The notes beneath the pieces were generated by a model. It did not search any database and was not told where the DNA came from. It saw only the letters and a program-made list of their open reading frames with translations. From the NCBI GenBank assembly GCA_022592445.1, contig JABYQR010000054.1, forward strand, positions 112,726 to 176,725: a DNA stretch of 64,000 bases, given 5' to 3'. Position numbers and translations under genes: made by a program. This DNA is from Cytidiella melzeri. Its lineage: Eukaryota > Basidiomycota > Agaricomycetes > Polyporales > Irpicaceae. How positions within the stretch are numbered: position 1 is the first letter of the stretch; each line of letters begins with the position of its first letter. This document shows positions 40,044 to 51,249 of the stretch, in pieces.

Positions 40044-41217
40044 ACAGCGGCAAGGTAGATACGTGACTTTTTGCTATTCTCCCAGTATTGCTGGATGTTC
40101 GTAGCTTCACGTGAAGTGCATTTCATGATAACTTGTAAAGGCAGAAGCAAGACGCGTAGGGAGTTTATGCTCAAAGGTATGTACTAGTGTTGAACTTCTT
40201 GCGTGCTGAAAACTCTCAGTTTCTCGTGCAGCTGTCAGTATCCCCACGATTCACCGGGTGGCGTATGAACACCTGCTCTTTCAAGGAACCAAGCTCTTAC
40301 AATGCTGTCGAAATTGAAGCCTTGGGAGTCTGAGGTTAGCCTCGAGTGGTTCTCCTTACATTCTCACAAAGCGGCTATCATCACTACCACTAAAATGGAA
40401 TTTGCGGTTTGATGGTCGACCTTTCGCTGACTCGAGCCATGCCCCAAACATCGTATCCTCAACGCGCATGTTGTTTCTGACTCGTACAATCATGTTGTGC
40501 CACGCATGGCATTGGAAACTCGCTGATGCCCCTTCCATCGGATGACAGCGTCAGGATATTTTACTGACTCGGCTACTTGGTAGAATGTCCATGTGTCGCT
40601 ATCGAGGCCAAGTAAACTCGCATCGCCTGCTGGACATGATCTGTTCATCCTTAGTGGACTATCTATAGAGGCTACGGTCGCGCCTCTGACTGTCCAAGAG
40701 TGCTGCATCCTCCTCGGTCGCCTTTAACCTTGGCGGACGGGCGTCACAAATTGACATGCTGCTGTGCGTTTACATTTCTCGTTACGACTAACTGAACAGC
40801 TACGCAGAAAAGCTCTGATCCTTGTCACCCGTGTGCGCTCATTACACTGACTACTGTTCAGTCTTTAGCGCTCCTCTCCAACTCAACTCGAGTAGTATTC
40901 CCGCTAGACTAGGATGCTTCGAACGATATGCACTCGTTGCTGTGGGGCACAGTGAGTGCGCGCACAAACGAGCGAAGGGAAACCGTCTGGCAGCTCTGAA
41001 CCACAGCGCTTTCCATTACGGGATAAGCGCTCTCAAAGCATGTCCATGCCCGACGCCGACCGAGGCAAAATCGGCCCCTGCCAAGCAGCCAAGACTTGAA
41101 ATCCTCCTCAGCCAACTCTGTGGCGGCATAAAGGCGTTGGTACTTGACCGCGATGACCCGCTCGCGTTTTTCTCCCTCACCCTCACGTCCGTTGTCTCAG
41201 GCTCTTCAGTGCTTCGC
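40044..41217. other. Intergenic gap with in-frame open leader
   Basis: About 1.2 kb. The frame of the downstream lyase-like gene stays open upstream to 40822 (132 extra codons). The lack of a signal peptide at that point and the strong one at 41218 make this a chance open leader or 5' UTR. Nothing else is recognised. Confidence 0.5.
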
Positions 41218-43079
41218 ATGTCCGCGCGAGCGTCCCTTCTCTTGCTGTTCGCCATGGCACACACTCGTTCGGCCATGGCTGCAACCTATAATCATTCTCT
41301 AGCAAATTATGCCGACGTCTTCGTCGATCCTACTTATGCATTGTCGAAAAACTTTAGTGACACGACTGTTTATTCCCAGCAGACTATTCTTCGATGGGCA
41401 GATGACTCTGCCCAGGGAGGACCTTGGAGTAAGAGGTTTGTGCATGTTTCAGCGTTGCGCTAAGTCGTGATCTGGCTCCTGAATACTAGGTGTTACAACA
41501 AAGCCGTACCTCACACCGTCCGGAGACAAGCACGACTACATGAGTTGGGCTCCATAGTACGTAGACTGAGCATTAACCTGTACCACAGCCAGTTCACATC
41601 CGAGTCAGCGCATGGCCCGATTGTTCATCGGTCGGAAACACAACTGAGCTCACGCCTCAACAAAGTGAGTTGATCCATCTCTTCATCATATGCGCAATGC
41701 TGACTTTTTTTTTGACAGTTTGGACGACGTGTCCGTATGTCACCAAGGATGGACAGTTCAACCCAGACAACAGCGATATCATGAACGCCGACGATTTCGA
41801 TAGCCTCTCGAACGCAGTTCTATACAACGGTCTCTCTTGGGCAATTACTGGCTCAAGCACGTACTCGTCTCGCGTTGCAACCTATATCAGAGCCTGGTTC
41901 TTGGATCCTGATACGTACATGAATCCTAACTTGAATTATGCTCAAATGCAGCGCGGACCTGCAGGCCAGAACGGAGATCACGTTGGTGTCTTGTCAGTCA
42001 TTCTCTCGTGAGCTCTCGCCCTATGCAAATTTCAACGTACTTTCTAGAGACTTGAAGTCTATGGCCAAAATCGCCACCGGTGTCTTGGTCCTACGTAACG
42101 GCAAGGCTACTGAGTGGACTTCCGATATTGATACGCAGTTTGGCACCTGGATCAAGAACTATATTAGCTGGCTCCAATCCTCACCTATCTCCTTGAAGGA
42201 GAAGGCTGCCACAAAGTACGCCCTCTTTCTCTGCACCGTATCGCGCGATTGCCAAGTTGATGATATTCAGCAACCACGGCTCCTACTTCTTTACTCAACT
42301 GGCTGCTTTGCAGGCCATGGTAGGCGACACTGCCGGTGCTCAAGGGACCATCAATGAGTACTTTGGTAGAATTTATCTCAACCAGATTGCTTCGAACGGC
42401 GACCAGGTGTGTCTTGCACATATCCACAAGAAGGGGCGCTTGCTCACACGGTGACTCTAGCCCCTGGAATCCTCGCGCACCCGCCCGTTCCACTACCGCG
42501 CTTACAATCTAGCAGCTATCATAGTACATACGCTCCCACCTTTTCTTCTTACACCCTCACATCTGACATTGCCCTTCCCCACCTCCTCTCTTGTTCTCGA
42601 AGACTATAGCCCGCATCGGAGACTTCGTCGGCCTCGACGTCTGGTCCAAGCCTGCCTCCTCTGGCGCCACCATCTCTTCCGCCCTCACTTTCGCCATGTC
42701 AACCGAAGCCACCGATGACACCGAAGCACAAGAGCTCTATCCCATCGTCGCCGCCGTCGCCTCCAGACTCGGCGACCCTGAAACGAAGTACGTAGAGTAT
42801 CTGTCTCAAAAGGACGGGGGCAGGTTTGTCACGGACCCTACCTTTTTTTGGAGCCAGCCGTTGTCCGACAGAGGGTACGTGGCGTTGATGAACAGGACGG
42901 GGAGCGCGAGTTCGGCGGCGAGTGGGGCGACGGCTACGACGCGGAAGACGGGAGGGAAGAGTTCGGGGGGAAATGTGAGTAGTAATGGTGGGGTCTACGG
43001 AGCGGTGGTTGGTCTTGGTAACGTGCTGGCCATGGTCGTCGGGGCCGCATTGGTCGTCTCAAGTGCGATGCTATTCTGA
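41218..43079 (+). CDS. Secreted alginate-lyase-domain protein, GPI-type, copy 2
   Basis: Multi-exon gene starting MSARASLLLLFAMAHTRSAMA (signal peptide). The same blocks as copy 1 (26228-28021) occur in order: TTKPYLTPSGDKHDYMSWAP, WTTCPYVTKDGQFNPD, YIRAWFLDPDTYMNPNLNYAQM, NHGSYFFTQLAALQ and SRTRPFHYRAYNLAAII. The C-terminus has a Ser/Gly/Thr-rich stalk and a hydrophobic end (AMVVGAALVVSSAMLF), good for a GPI anchor. The fold is the helical toroid of the alginate_lyase family (PF05426). Catalysis should be beta-elimination on uronate residues; the Asn-His pair in NHG and the HYR Tyr are the usual catalytic positions (family knowledge). The two copies point in opposite directions 13 kb apart, so they arose by an older duplication plus inversion. 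Confidence 0.87.
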
Positions 43080-43485
43080 ACGTGATCCTGGAGTCAATAA
43101 CCTCTTTGGAGTTTGGTTTGGCCGACAGGAGATGGACGAATCTCAAGTTCTGGAAAGAAGTCGCTTGCGTCTGTATGCTACGAAGTTCCCTCTGTTTTGG
43201 GATCCCTGATACTGTATGTCGTCGTCGATATCGTTCGCCTGTATCCAAACACTGCTGTCCTTGCTTTCTCTATTAACGCAGTCCATCGTGTACTGATTCG
43301 CCCCCCAACAAAGAAAAGAAATAGCTATCTGATAAGCATTCCGGAACACACAAATGGGCTCGCTAATCCTACACCTAACCGTCTATCCTGATATTCACAA
43401 ATTTCCCGTTAGCATTGACTGTTGACACAAAATTCCGATGATTCCAATATTTTACCCCATTGAACCCGTCGACATCTCCACGTAA
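43080..43485. other. Convergent 3' gap
   Basis: About 400 bases between the stops of the lyase-like gene and the VIT-VWA gene, AT-rich and without features. Confidence 0.5.
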
Positions 43486-46400
43486 CTAGACCAAGAGCTT
43501 CGCCACGTCCAAAAGCTCCTCCAAGTCCACACCAGGCGTCTGATCGACAAAAACCGTCGCCTTCTCCACCAGACCTTCCAGCAGCTCCGGCTGCGCCCCC
43601 AGATGCTTCCGCAAGTACGCTATCGCGAGCACCGTAGCCCAGACTGTGGGATCTGTCCCAAACTTGCGGCCCTCGTCAAGAGCAGTCCTACCCAGGATCA
43701 TTTCAAGCTCTGGTGTCGGCACGAACGAGCCGTCAAAGGACTGCAGTCGGATGAGGGCCGCTGTGTCGTCATCAATACCGCTTAGGCTGGGGTCAGCTGG
43801 AGACCGAGAAGGAAAAGCGGGCACAGAGAGACCTCGACTATCTTGCGAGCTCGAGGCTCGTGGCGACCCAGCCATGATTTGGTGACTGGAGTGACTTCGA
43901 CTCGAGCTCGAGGTCGCAGACGGACTTGCAGCAGCGCTCCTCGGGCCCCTAGCGTATGCGTCCATATGTAGACCGGGAGGCGGCGCCATAGCAAAGTCAG
44001 CAGGCGGCGCCGGCAGAGGTTTATTGAAGCGACTAAAGGATTGCGAGTCAATGGAGGCGACTGCAGCAGTATCAGTACCTGGCCGCTTCTGGGATACGGC
44101 AGGCGTTGGACTGGAACCGTAAGAAACGGGATTGAAAGGGACACCAGCACTGGCCGTAGGTGGTGGTAACTTGCGTTCAAACGAGATTGGCCTAGGCCTG
44201 GAATGCACTCTGGACATGATTAATCTTCGTCTTTCCGAGGTACTACTGACAGCTGCGCTCCCCGAGGTGGACTGAGGCGCTTGCGGGACGCCGGCCCTTG
44301 GCATCGACCGGCTCTCATACTCTAGATGTTCCACTCCCCTGGAACGAGCACCAAACAGGGTCCTTGCAAGAGCGTTTTGCGATGGGGACCTTTCATCACC
44401 GACCATTGTCCACCCCATGTCTTCTTCGTCACCTTCATTACCGACAACAGACTCGGATATCGTTTCCACCGTCGCGCCGGCCACCTTATTGCCATTCTCA
44501 TTCTCAACTGCGATGAACGACGTGAAGCGGCTGGCGAGTTGATATTGCTCCCCGAGGTGAATGATGACTTCCTTTGCGTGTGTAACGGCACCGGTCTTAT
44601 CCCGATCGTCCAGCTCTTGGATGATACGACGAGCGGCGAGAGTGTGGATGAGGTGCGTGGCTTTGTGGTCTGTCACTATAGGAAGCTGTTGTACGGGTAT
44701 ATCAAACGTCAGCACCTCCCCTTGTCCATCACGCTGAGCCTTGATCACGATGTTATCGGGAATGACATAGTCGCTGCGCTTGACAAGGGCGAACACGATA
44801 AACCGATTGCCAGCAAAGATCGATTCAATCTGCTCTGGTGCTTGGCAGAACATGTCGGTCTGGGTAGTTAAGTCGGATGAGGCGGAAACGGGTGCTCCCC
44901 AGTCGATGGAGATGTTTTTGAGGACGTACGTACGACTTGCACGCAACAGCTTGGAGCATTTCGCAACAATACTCTCTGATTCCACCGCCATAAGACATAT
45001 GCCGTTTCCTAGCCGCGCGATGCCTTCACACATCGCGGTAGAGGTTGTTCTCCCAATGCCTAGCGTGAAGACTCGCAGGGGTGCGCCTAAAGTCGATAGT
45101 GCAACGGCGTCAGAGACCGTCTGCAGAGTGGCGTCGATGTTGTGTGCCTTGAAGTGGAAAGGCGGTCATACATTTTGAGCATGTCTGCTGGCTCTGAGCA
45201 AGGCATATTACACATACCTCGCCATCCGTGAGGACAAAGCAGGCTGTAGGAATGAGCATATCTCTGGTTTCAAACACCCGGCGCAGTGCATCACGGATTC
45301 TAGTGCCGCTGTGAGTGCGAATGTTCTCGACGTAGCGAGTCTATATTCCAAGAGCACATTTTGAGAAAGGGTTATCAAGGCGATTGCTGTCAAGAAACAC
45401 TAACCGCCTGGGTCAGGGTCTTCTCAGAGTACACGACACTGCCCTCAAAGAGGTTTTCACAGCGAGAGCTGAAGGTAAAGATATTGAACGATGTACCGCT
45501 ACTGGGTAGGGAGCGTAGGAGCATGATGAGGGTGTTTTTGGCGGTCTCGATTCGACTGCCTTTCATGCTTGCGCTTTGATCCACAAGAAAAATATATTCC
45601 TGCACAGGAATAGGTGGGAGATTGAATTTTGGTACTATAGTTAACTGCAAGGCGGTCGTTCCGGTAGGATGAGTCTCCGCGAAACATCGGGGGGAGTCGA
45701 GACCATCAGCTTTGATAGAGAGCACAAAGTCCTGTTGAAGAAAAGCCGTGGAGAGATAGCTAACGGATTGAAGGGCCGTCACGGTGGAAGGCGAGCTTGT
45801 GGAAATAGTGTGACTCGGGGAGATGATACTTCTGATTGTGCCTTTCATACGGACGTTGACCGTGATGCTGACGCGCTCAGGCATGGCTGCGGTTCGCATC
45901 CCTTCAGGAGGCTCGCCGTACCGCATACCGACGACGACAGGCAACAGAAACCGGACTTGATCTGTGACATCGGCTTCCATAAGATTCATCACATACTGGA
46001 ACACAAATCAGCGTGATGTGTTTATACGGGGTGACAACCCACGGTGAGTGTTGTTGTGAGCAATTGTTGTCCAGGAAGGACACCTAAAGAGATCTGGAAG
46101 ACTAGTAGTAGAGTGTTAGTCGGTATCGTTGGAAGGACGTGAGTGTGTATTACCATCGTCGGTGAGATGTTCCACCAGTCCAGTCATTAGACCCTGTTGT
46201 ATCGCAGCATCGTGTTCTTTGCGTGCCTGCAACTTCTCCTTTGCGACGGCGTTGATTACCTGGCCGTCCTGTGTGCGCATTTCAAAAGCGCAGACAGCTG
46301 CGCGAGCGGGGACAGGAAAAACATACTGTCCAAGTCGGACCTTGTTTACTGAATACTGCCAAAACTCCTGCGTGAGCTTCACAGTTGCAGAGACTGGCGG

Positions 46401-46569
46401 CATATAGCGTCAGTGCTGTTGGAAAGGCTTATATGATTGAGAGATGTGCTTTACCGTCTACAATGTCGACAGTTGCGGTGACTCGTTCGAGAGGGAGGTA
46501 TACAAGAGAAGAGTTAGAGGGGAAAGCGATACCGCAGCACTCGTATTGCTGGTCTATGCGGGCTCGCAT
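43486..46569 (-). CDS. VIT-VWA domain protein
   Basis: Multi-exon minus-strand gene from MRARIDQQYECCGIAF (ATG 46569) to 43486. An N-terminal VIT domain (SATVKLTQEFWQYS, YVFPVPARAAVCAFEMRTQDG, KEKLQARKEHDAAIQQG) is followed by a von Willebrand A domain. Its metal site, DQSASMKGSRIETAK, keeps the D-x-S-x-S pattern, and ACFVLTDGE supplies the later Asp. A Ser/Pro-rich linker and a conserved helical end (ALIRLQSFDGSFVPTPELEMIL) follow. The VIT-VWA pair is shared with inter-alpha-trypsin-inhibitor heavy chains and PARP4, but this fungal form has no signal peptide, so it is intracellular. Role unknown. A MULE-like element begins 110 bases upstream of its start codon. Confidence 0.85.
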
Positions 46570-46670
46570 CGTAGCAGAATGAGGGGAAAGAGCAAGATAT
46601 GTTGAATACGGCTGGGCGTTATCATTTTGGCTGCCTGGATGTACCTAATGTACAGTTGGCCCGGTGGTCA

Positions 46671-46679
46671 CAAAAAGAT
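46671..46679. repeat. Left 9-bp target duplication of the MULE-like element
   Basis: CAAAAAGAT, identical to 51866-51874, lies immediately outside the terminal inverted repeats. Confidence 0.8.
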
Positions 46680-46697
46680 ACTTGAGGTTAATCTCCC

Positions 46698-48843
46698 CAT
46701 CGCTTCTTGACCTCGAACCACCATGTGTTATTTGGACGCTCGTGGCTCGGTCGACCCAAAAACCCTCCTCTCTCATCCTCACCAATTTGCTGACAATCTC
46801 GCACAATTTGTCAATGCATACAGTGTCATCTACAATAGCTGGGAACTTCAAACTCCCAGGCCCCCATCTTTCATCGACTGGTCAGTCGAGATCTTCAAAC
46901 TAGCCCCGGAATCACACGATTCGCATCTTCTCTCGCGGTCTGTCATTGCATTCTATTGCGACCTTCATAGCATTCCCATTCCAGATGGTATCTTGCCACC
47001 TCCACCTCCCACTCCAACTGCTCCGCCTCCAGAGCCTGCTCCTGTGGCCAAGAGCACCAAGAATCTCAAGAAGCGCAAACGTGCACAACAATGAGTGGCC
47101 GCCGCCAACGAGGCAGCCTCAATCGACCGAATCCTGGAGGCATTTCAGGACTCTCCTCCGCCTCGCCCGCCTCCGCCTCCTCCTCAGATGGAGATGAATA
47201 GGGCTGCTTCTCCCGCACTTGGCCCTTTACCCGAGCCACCTCCGGCTGTGCCAGATATCTTAGTTGAGTCTGCACCATCCTCGCCAGTTGAGTCTCCTCT
47301 CCCTGCTGCACCATCTTCTCCATCTGCTCCTGTACCAGAGGACCCAACTCTGTTTATTGAACCCATTACCATGCTGGCCCAGTCCCTCCGTGCTGCAGCA
47401 GCCATCCTGTCTACACATGGGGCAGCCGTCAGTGCCGCCTTGTCCATGCCCCCTTCCACCCACGCCTTTGCTTTATGGCGCCCTGTTCACGAGGCGCTTT
47501 CCAAATTCTTCCAGGCCTGGAAGCCCTTGGAACCCAACTCTCTCCCCCAGGCTACTGCACCTGTGGTACCTCCTCTTCCTGCAGCTGCGGCTCCATCTGC
47601 TCCCACTGCTAAACTTGCCGCATGCAGTGCTGCAGTAGCAGCATCCTCTCCTTCCCCCCTCCGCAAGATTACTCAGACCGCAGAGGCTATTGCAATGGCC
47701 TGTCCGTCTGTCTCCCCTGCTGAAGCCATTCAACTCGCTTCGCGCACCCTGCAATCCCATTCACTGAAATCCAAGAAGAAGCGCGTTCAAATCAATAAGC
47801 GTGCTCTCAACTCCATCACCATCCCCTTTCCTAATGCAGCATCTGTATCCCTGTCCCGGCTGCCATCTGATCCCCAGGTACTTCAGGACTTCCTTGATTT
47901 CAGCAGGCAAAATTATCCTACCTGCAATCTTTCCTCTCTCCAAGCAGTCTGCTGGATTCACTCTGTTGGCTACCGCCTCTCATTTTCATCTCCGCCCACT
48001 CATGATATTGATGATGTTGTCTCATCATTTTTTACTACGGTAGCATGTGCTCCAACACCGCTCATGGTTCAACGCTACCAGATCAAGAGCAGCGTCTTCT
48101 TCCGGCGCATTCCTCTTACTCGAGCAGATGGTACCACCACCTCCGCCTCCGATTTCCTTCCCCAGCTCCAAAGCAATAATAGCTGGGCGACTGTGCAACT
48201 GGCTGGACCTCCACGTCTCTTTGTTCCCAAGAATTCTCCCCACTTTGGCGTTCTTTATGTCGACTTCATTGACAATGCTAAGCGCACCACACTCAGGCGC
48301 CTCCTTTCGGTGCCAGTCTCCATTGGAACAGGCTTCCAAAAGCCAGCTGAAGTCATCAATATGCACCCACTAGTGCCTCGCTGCACCATCTGCCAACGGT
48401 GGGGCCATCCTGCTGGCCTGTGTCGTTCACCCATTCCTCGCTGTGCCAAGTGTGCGGGAGCACACGATGAGCGCTGCCATTCGGATGCACTGCATGGTAC
48501 AACTGAGTGCTGCTTCAACTGTACATTAGCACATCGTGCTGACTCTTCTTTGTGTTCCTTTTATCAACATTGTCGCGACTCCAGCTGGATCCGCAACCAT
48601 CAACCCCGCAACACCAAAGTCATGCCTCACAGCTCTGCTCACAAGCGCAAGGCTGGAGGTAAGGCCAAGGGTGACTAGTTTTTGGTACTTTGTACCACTA
48701 TCCTGCCAGTGCTTCTTACAGTACATCTACTCCTATTGCAGAGTCTTTGTAGCCATGCCTTCTAGGCAACACATATCTCTACACACTTGTATAAGTCGTA
48801 CGCGCTCTGGTTTTAAGCCGCGCTGAATATATTTGAAAAAAAA
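46698..48843 (+). mobile_element. ORF1-only LINE (Tad1-type?) copy with A-tail
   Basis: A 14-bp direct repeat (GAGGTTAATCTCCC at 46684-46697 and 48844-48857) brackets a 2146-bp insert that ends in eight A residues. This is the signature of target-primed reverse transcription. The insert carries a Gag-like ORF1 starting 25 bases from its 5' end and a 165-base 3' tail. No endonuclease or reverse transcriptase is present, so it had to be mobilised in trans by a full LINE. Family assignment to Tad1 is by protein style only. Confidence 0.8.
46723..48678 (+). pseudogene. LINE ORF1 (Gag-like, CCHC fingers) with one in-frame UGA
   Basis: One frame of 651 codons from the ATG at 46723 to TAG 48676-48678 is interrupted by a single TGA at 47092-47094. 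The part before it ends KNLKKRKRAQQ; the part after continues in the same frame into AAANEAASIDRILEAFQDSP. The second part has a long Pro/Ala/Ser-rich region, an RNA-binding-like middle (ALNSITIPFPN, VCWIHSVGYRLSF), and three Cys/His clusters near the end: CTICQRWGHPAGLC, CAKCAGAHDERCH and CCFNCTLAHRADSSLC. These are typical of LINE ORF1 nucleic-acid-binding proteins. The TGA may be a nonsense mutation, or, less likely, read through. Confidence 0.75.
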
Positions 48844-49198
48844 GAGGTTAATCTCCCACCCAATTGTCAGCACTAATGAAACTCCGCTAGGCGCGGGCTG
48901 ATGGCGGCACACCGAGAGCTTGGAGGGGGACTTAGGCAATTACATAGCACAGTAAATATAAATAAGAGGGTACATATTTTAGTATATAAGAGAGTACATA
49001 GTTTGGTATATAAGACTGTTACATAGTGTACAAAACTCACTGATGGCATTGTAAATCTGCCAATTCCCCTTGTCCAGTAAAGCTATATTTATGCCTCTGT
49101 CAGGCTCTTTTTTTCCTCTGTTCTCACTGCTCACACACTCACACATGTATCATAGTGTATCATGGTTACTTGAATGGCCTTTGGGGCAGCCACCCTGT

Positions 49199-50683
49199 TG
49201 CAACTATGATGAAACTGCACGAGAAGCCTTAAAACATTTGACAATGGCCCACGTACGGGATCTCTGAAAGGCTGTCGGCAATGTTCAAGACCTCATCAAG
49301 CTGCGTAGCAAGACCCCTGAGGACTTGATTGCCATCACAACAAAGATTGTAACCGAGTACGCCTCAACGGATGTGTTGATGAAGCTGGGTGCCCTTCCAT
49401 GAGAGGAGCAAGACAATCTTCTCTGTAACAGTTAAGGTTACTACTCACCAGATAAGTTGATAAACTTGGGGAGATAGTGTGAGATAGAGAGTTAGAGTGG
49501 TGGTGAACGAAGTACTGGTGGGTACTGAGTAGTCCTGGTTCAACAGAGTGGATAAGACTGAGGGGATATGCCCTCAGGAGTGCCTCTATATATACATGAA
49601 GGGGAGGACCCCAGGTACTACCCTAAGACCCCTAATACCTACATGAGTAAGCAAAGTAATCTACCTTACTAAGCATGCCCTATGCCCTAGTGGTGCCACT
49701 TCAATAATCAACCAATAGCAATGGTCCCCATGACCTGACCCCATGACCCAGTCCCAAGGCTAGACTTGTTCTAGCTTGTTCTAAGACAAGGCTAGACTTT
49801 TCCAGAAGGTTCTAAGAACTATGACATCATCTAATGGAATGTTCTATACTATGACATCATAGTTCCAGCATGTTCCACAAGGTTCCAGAGAGTTCTATCA
49901 TGTGATACACATATAAGGAAAGGAGCGCATCAGCACATCAGAGACATGAGGCGCATCAATTGATAGGCACTGAGAATAAGCGCCGGAATAAGCGCCTGAT
50001 AAGCGCTGGATAAGCACCTAAATAGACGCCGGATAAGCGCTGGATAAGCGCTTGACAAGTGCTTAAATATTCCCAATAATACCGTTGCCTGGTAAGGCAA
50101 GTCTTGTAGAAACATTGAAAATCTGTGACATTCTCGAGAACACTGTGATCTACTGTTGTGATGGTCTTGACTACTGGGATCTTGACAATGCCATGGTCTC
50201 AGGAGATGTTGGCTGCATGGAGCTTTTGCTTCTGCTGATACATCTGGAAACTGTTGTACATGCAACAAGCTCAAACGAGGACCCCTTCTCACAGACAGTG
50301 AGCTCCTTGTCACTCGAGATTCCTTGCAAGACGTCTCGAGGATCTTGCAAGAGCTGGTTCTACAGCTTGCCTCTTGAGCTTGTTTATGGCTCAGCCCTTG
50401 TGCCTTGTTTGGGCACTTGAGCTTGTGCTGCCTCAATTTGTGCTTTGGATTCTTGCCGCCGGAGTTCTTGTCTGTGTTCTCTCGCAAGTTTTTGGGCAGC
50501 CTCGAGCACACTGCCACTTTCTCTTGCCACCCTTGCTTTTCTTGCAGCCCCCTTGTTCACTTGCTCCCTTACCTCCCGCGGATGTTCTCATCAATATGAG
50601 AACCTCGAGCAGCCTCTCTCTCTCTTCATCAATCCGCTCAATTGTCACGCGGACCTATAATTTGATGTGGACTTTTTGCAATA
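49199..50683 (+). pseudogene. Decayed coding fragment inside the MULE-like element, DUF6589-like
   Basis: Between about 49200 and 49423 and again from 50131 to about 50420 the same frame is mostly open once the solo LTR and one copy of its 5-bp duplication are removed. Joined segments read TPEDLIAITTKIVTEYAST, then EEQDNLLENTVIYC, then LDYWDLDNAMVSGDVGCME, with stops at the codons before them (TGA at 49265 and 49399). The pattern (ENxxxxxRD/CCD-x-LxYWxLxxAxxxGDVGxM) resembles DUF6589 proteins, which are abundant and TE-linked in basidiomycetes. Likeness is from recall. The remainder to 50683 is low-complexity. Confidence 0.4.
49424..50130. repeat. Solo LTR, 707 bp
   Basis: Begins TGTAACAG and ends CTGTGACA, near-perfect inverted termini of the TG...CA type. 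It is flanked by the 5-bp duplication TTCTC (49419-49423 and 50131-50135). A TATA-like CTATATATAC lies near 49590. There is no internal coding region, and the host frame resumes after it, so this is a recombined solo LTR. Direction and superfamily are not certain. Confidence 0.8.
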
Positions 50684-51249
50684 CAGTCGAACCCCTCTTA
50701 ACCCATACCCCTCATACCCCATAACTCCTCAAGACCCATACTTTGTAAGCTCGACCAACTTGGTTTGCGGAGAAATCGAGCTAAAAACCCATAAACCCCT
50801 CATACTCCATAATCCATACCTTTTGAAAGCAAAAACCCATACTTTTATGGCACAATTTTGGGCTGAATATCCCAGATATGGTAGGTTTTCTCTTAAATAA
50901 GACATGATAAGTGATTTTAAGTGCTGTTGGGAACAAAATCAGCTCTTAATGTGGTGTTATTGTCAATAATAATACTTGTGTTGCGAGGGCGCCCATTGAA
51001 CAACCTCGACATGACCGAGGCATAGCCCAACTCCTGTGCGCTCAACTTTGCTATAGTAGAGCACTACCCATAAAAATCTGTTTATGGTATCTAAGAATTG
51101 TGAATTTGGTAGTCTATGACACAGTCCATGGTTATATTCGACAAAGCCCTGGGCGCTCAATTAAGCACCACCTCTCATATCCCATAACCTCTGATAACCC
51201 ATACCTTTCTGCGTATCCCGAGGGGTATGGGTTAGGAGGGGTTCGACTG
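50684..51249. mobile_element. Pogo/Fot1-like MITE, 566 bp
   Basis: TA duplications (50682-50683 and 51250-51251) flank 30-bp inverted repeats, 50684-50713 and 51220-51249, with one mismatch; they begin CAGTCGAACCCCTC. The ends match the style of pogo/Fot1-type elements. The interior repeats short ACCCATACC-type words and has no transposase frame. Confidence 0.82.

Noticed and set aside
40822..41217. 132-codon in-frame extension before the second lyase-like gene
   Set aside because: A signal peptide starts at 41218; an extension would bury it, and the extension has no motif.
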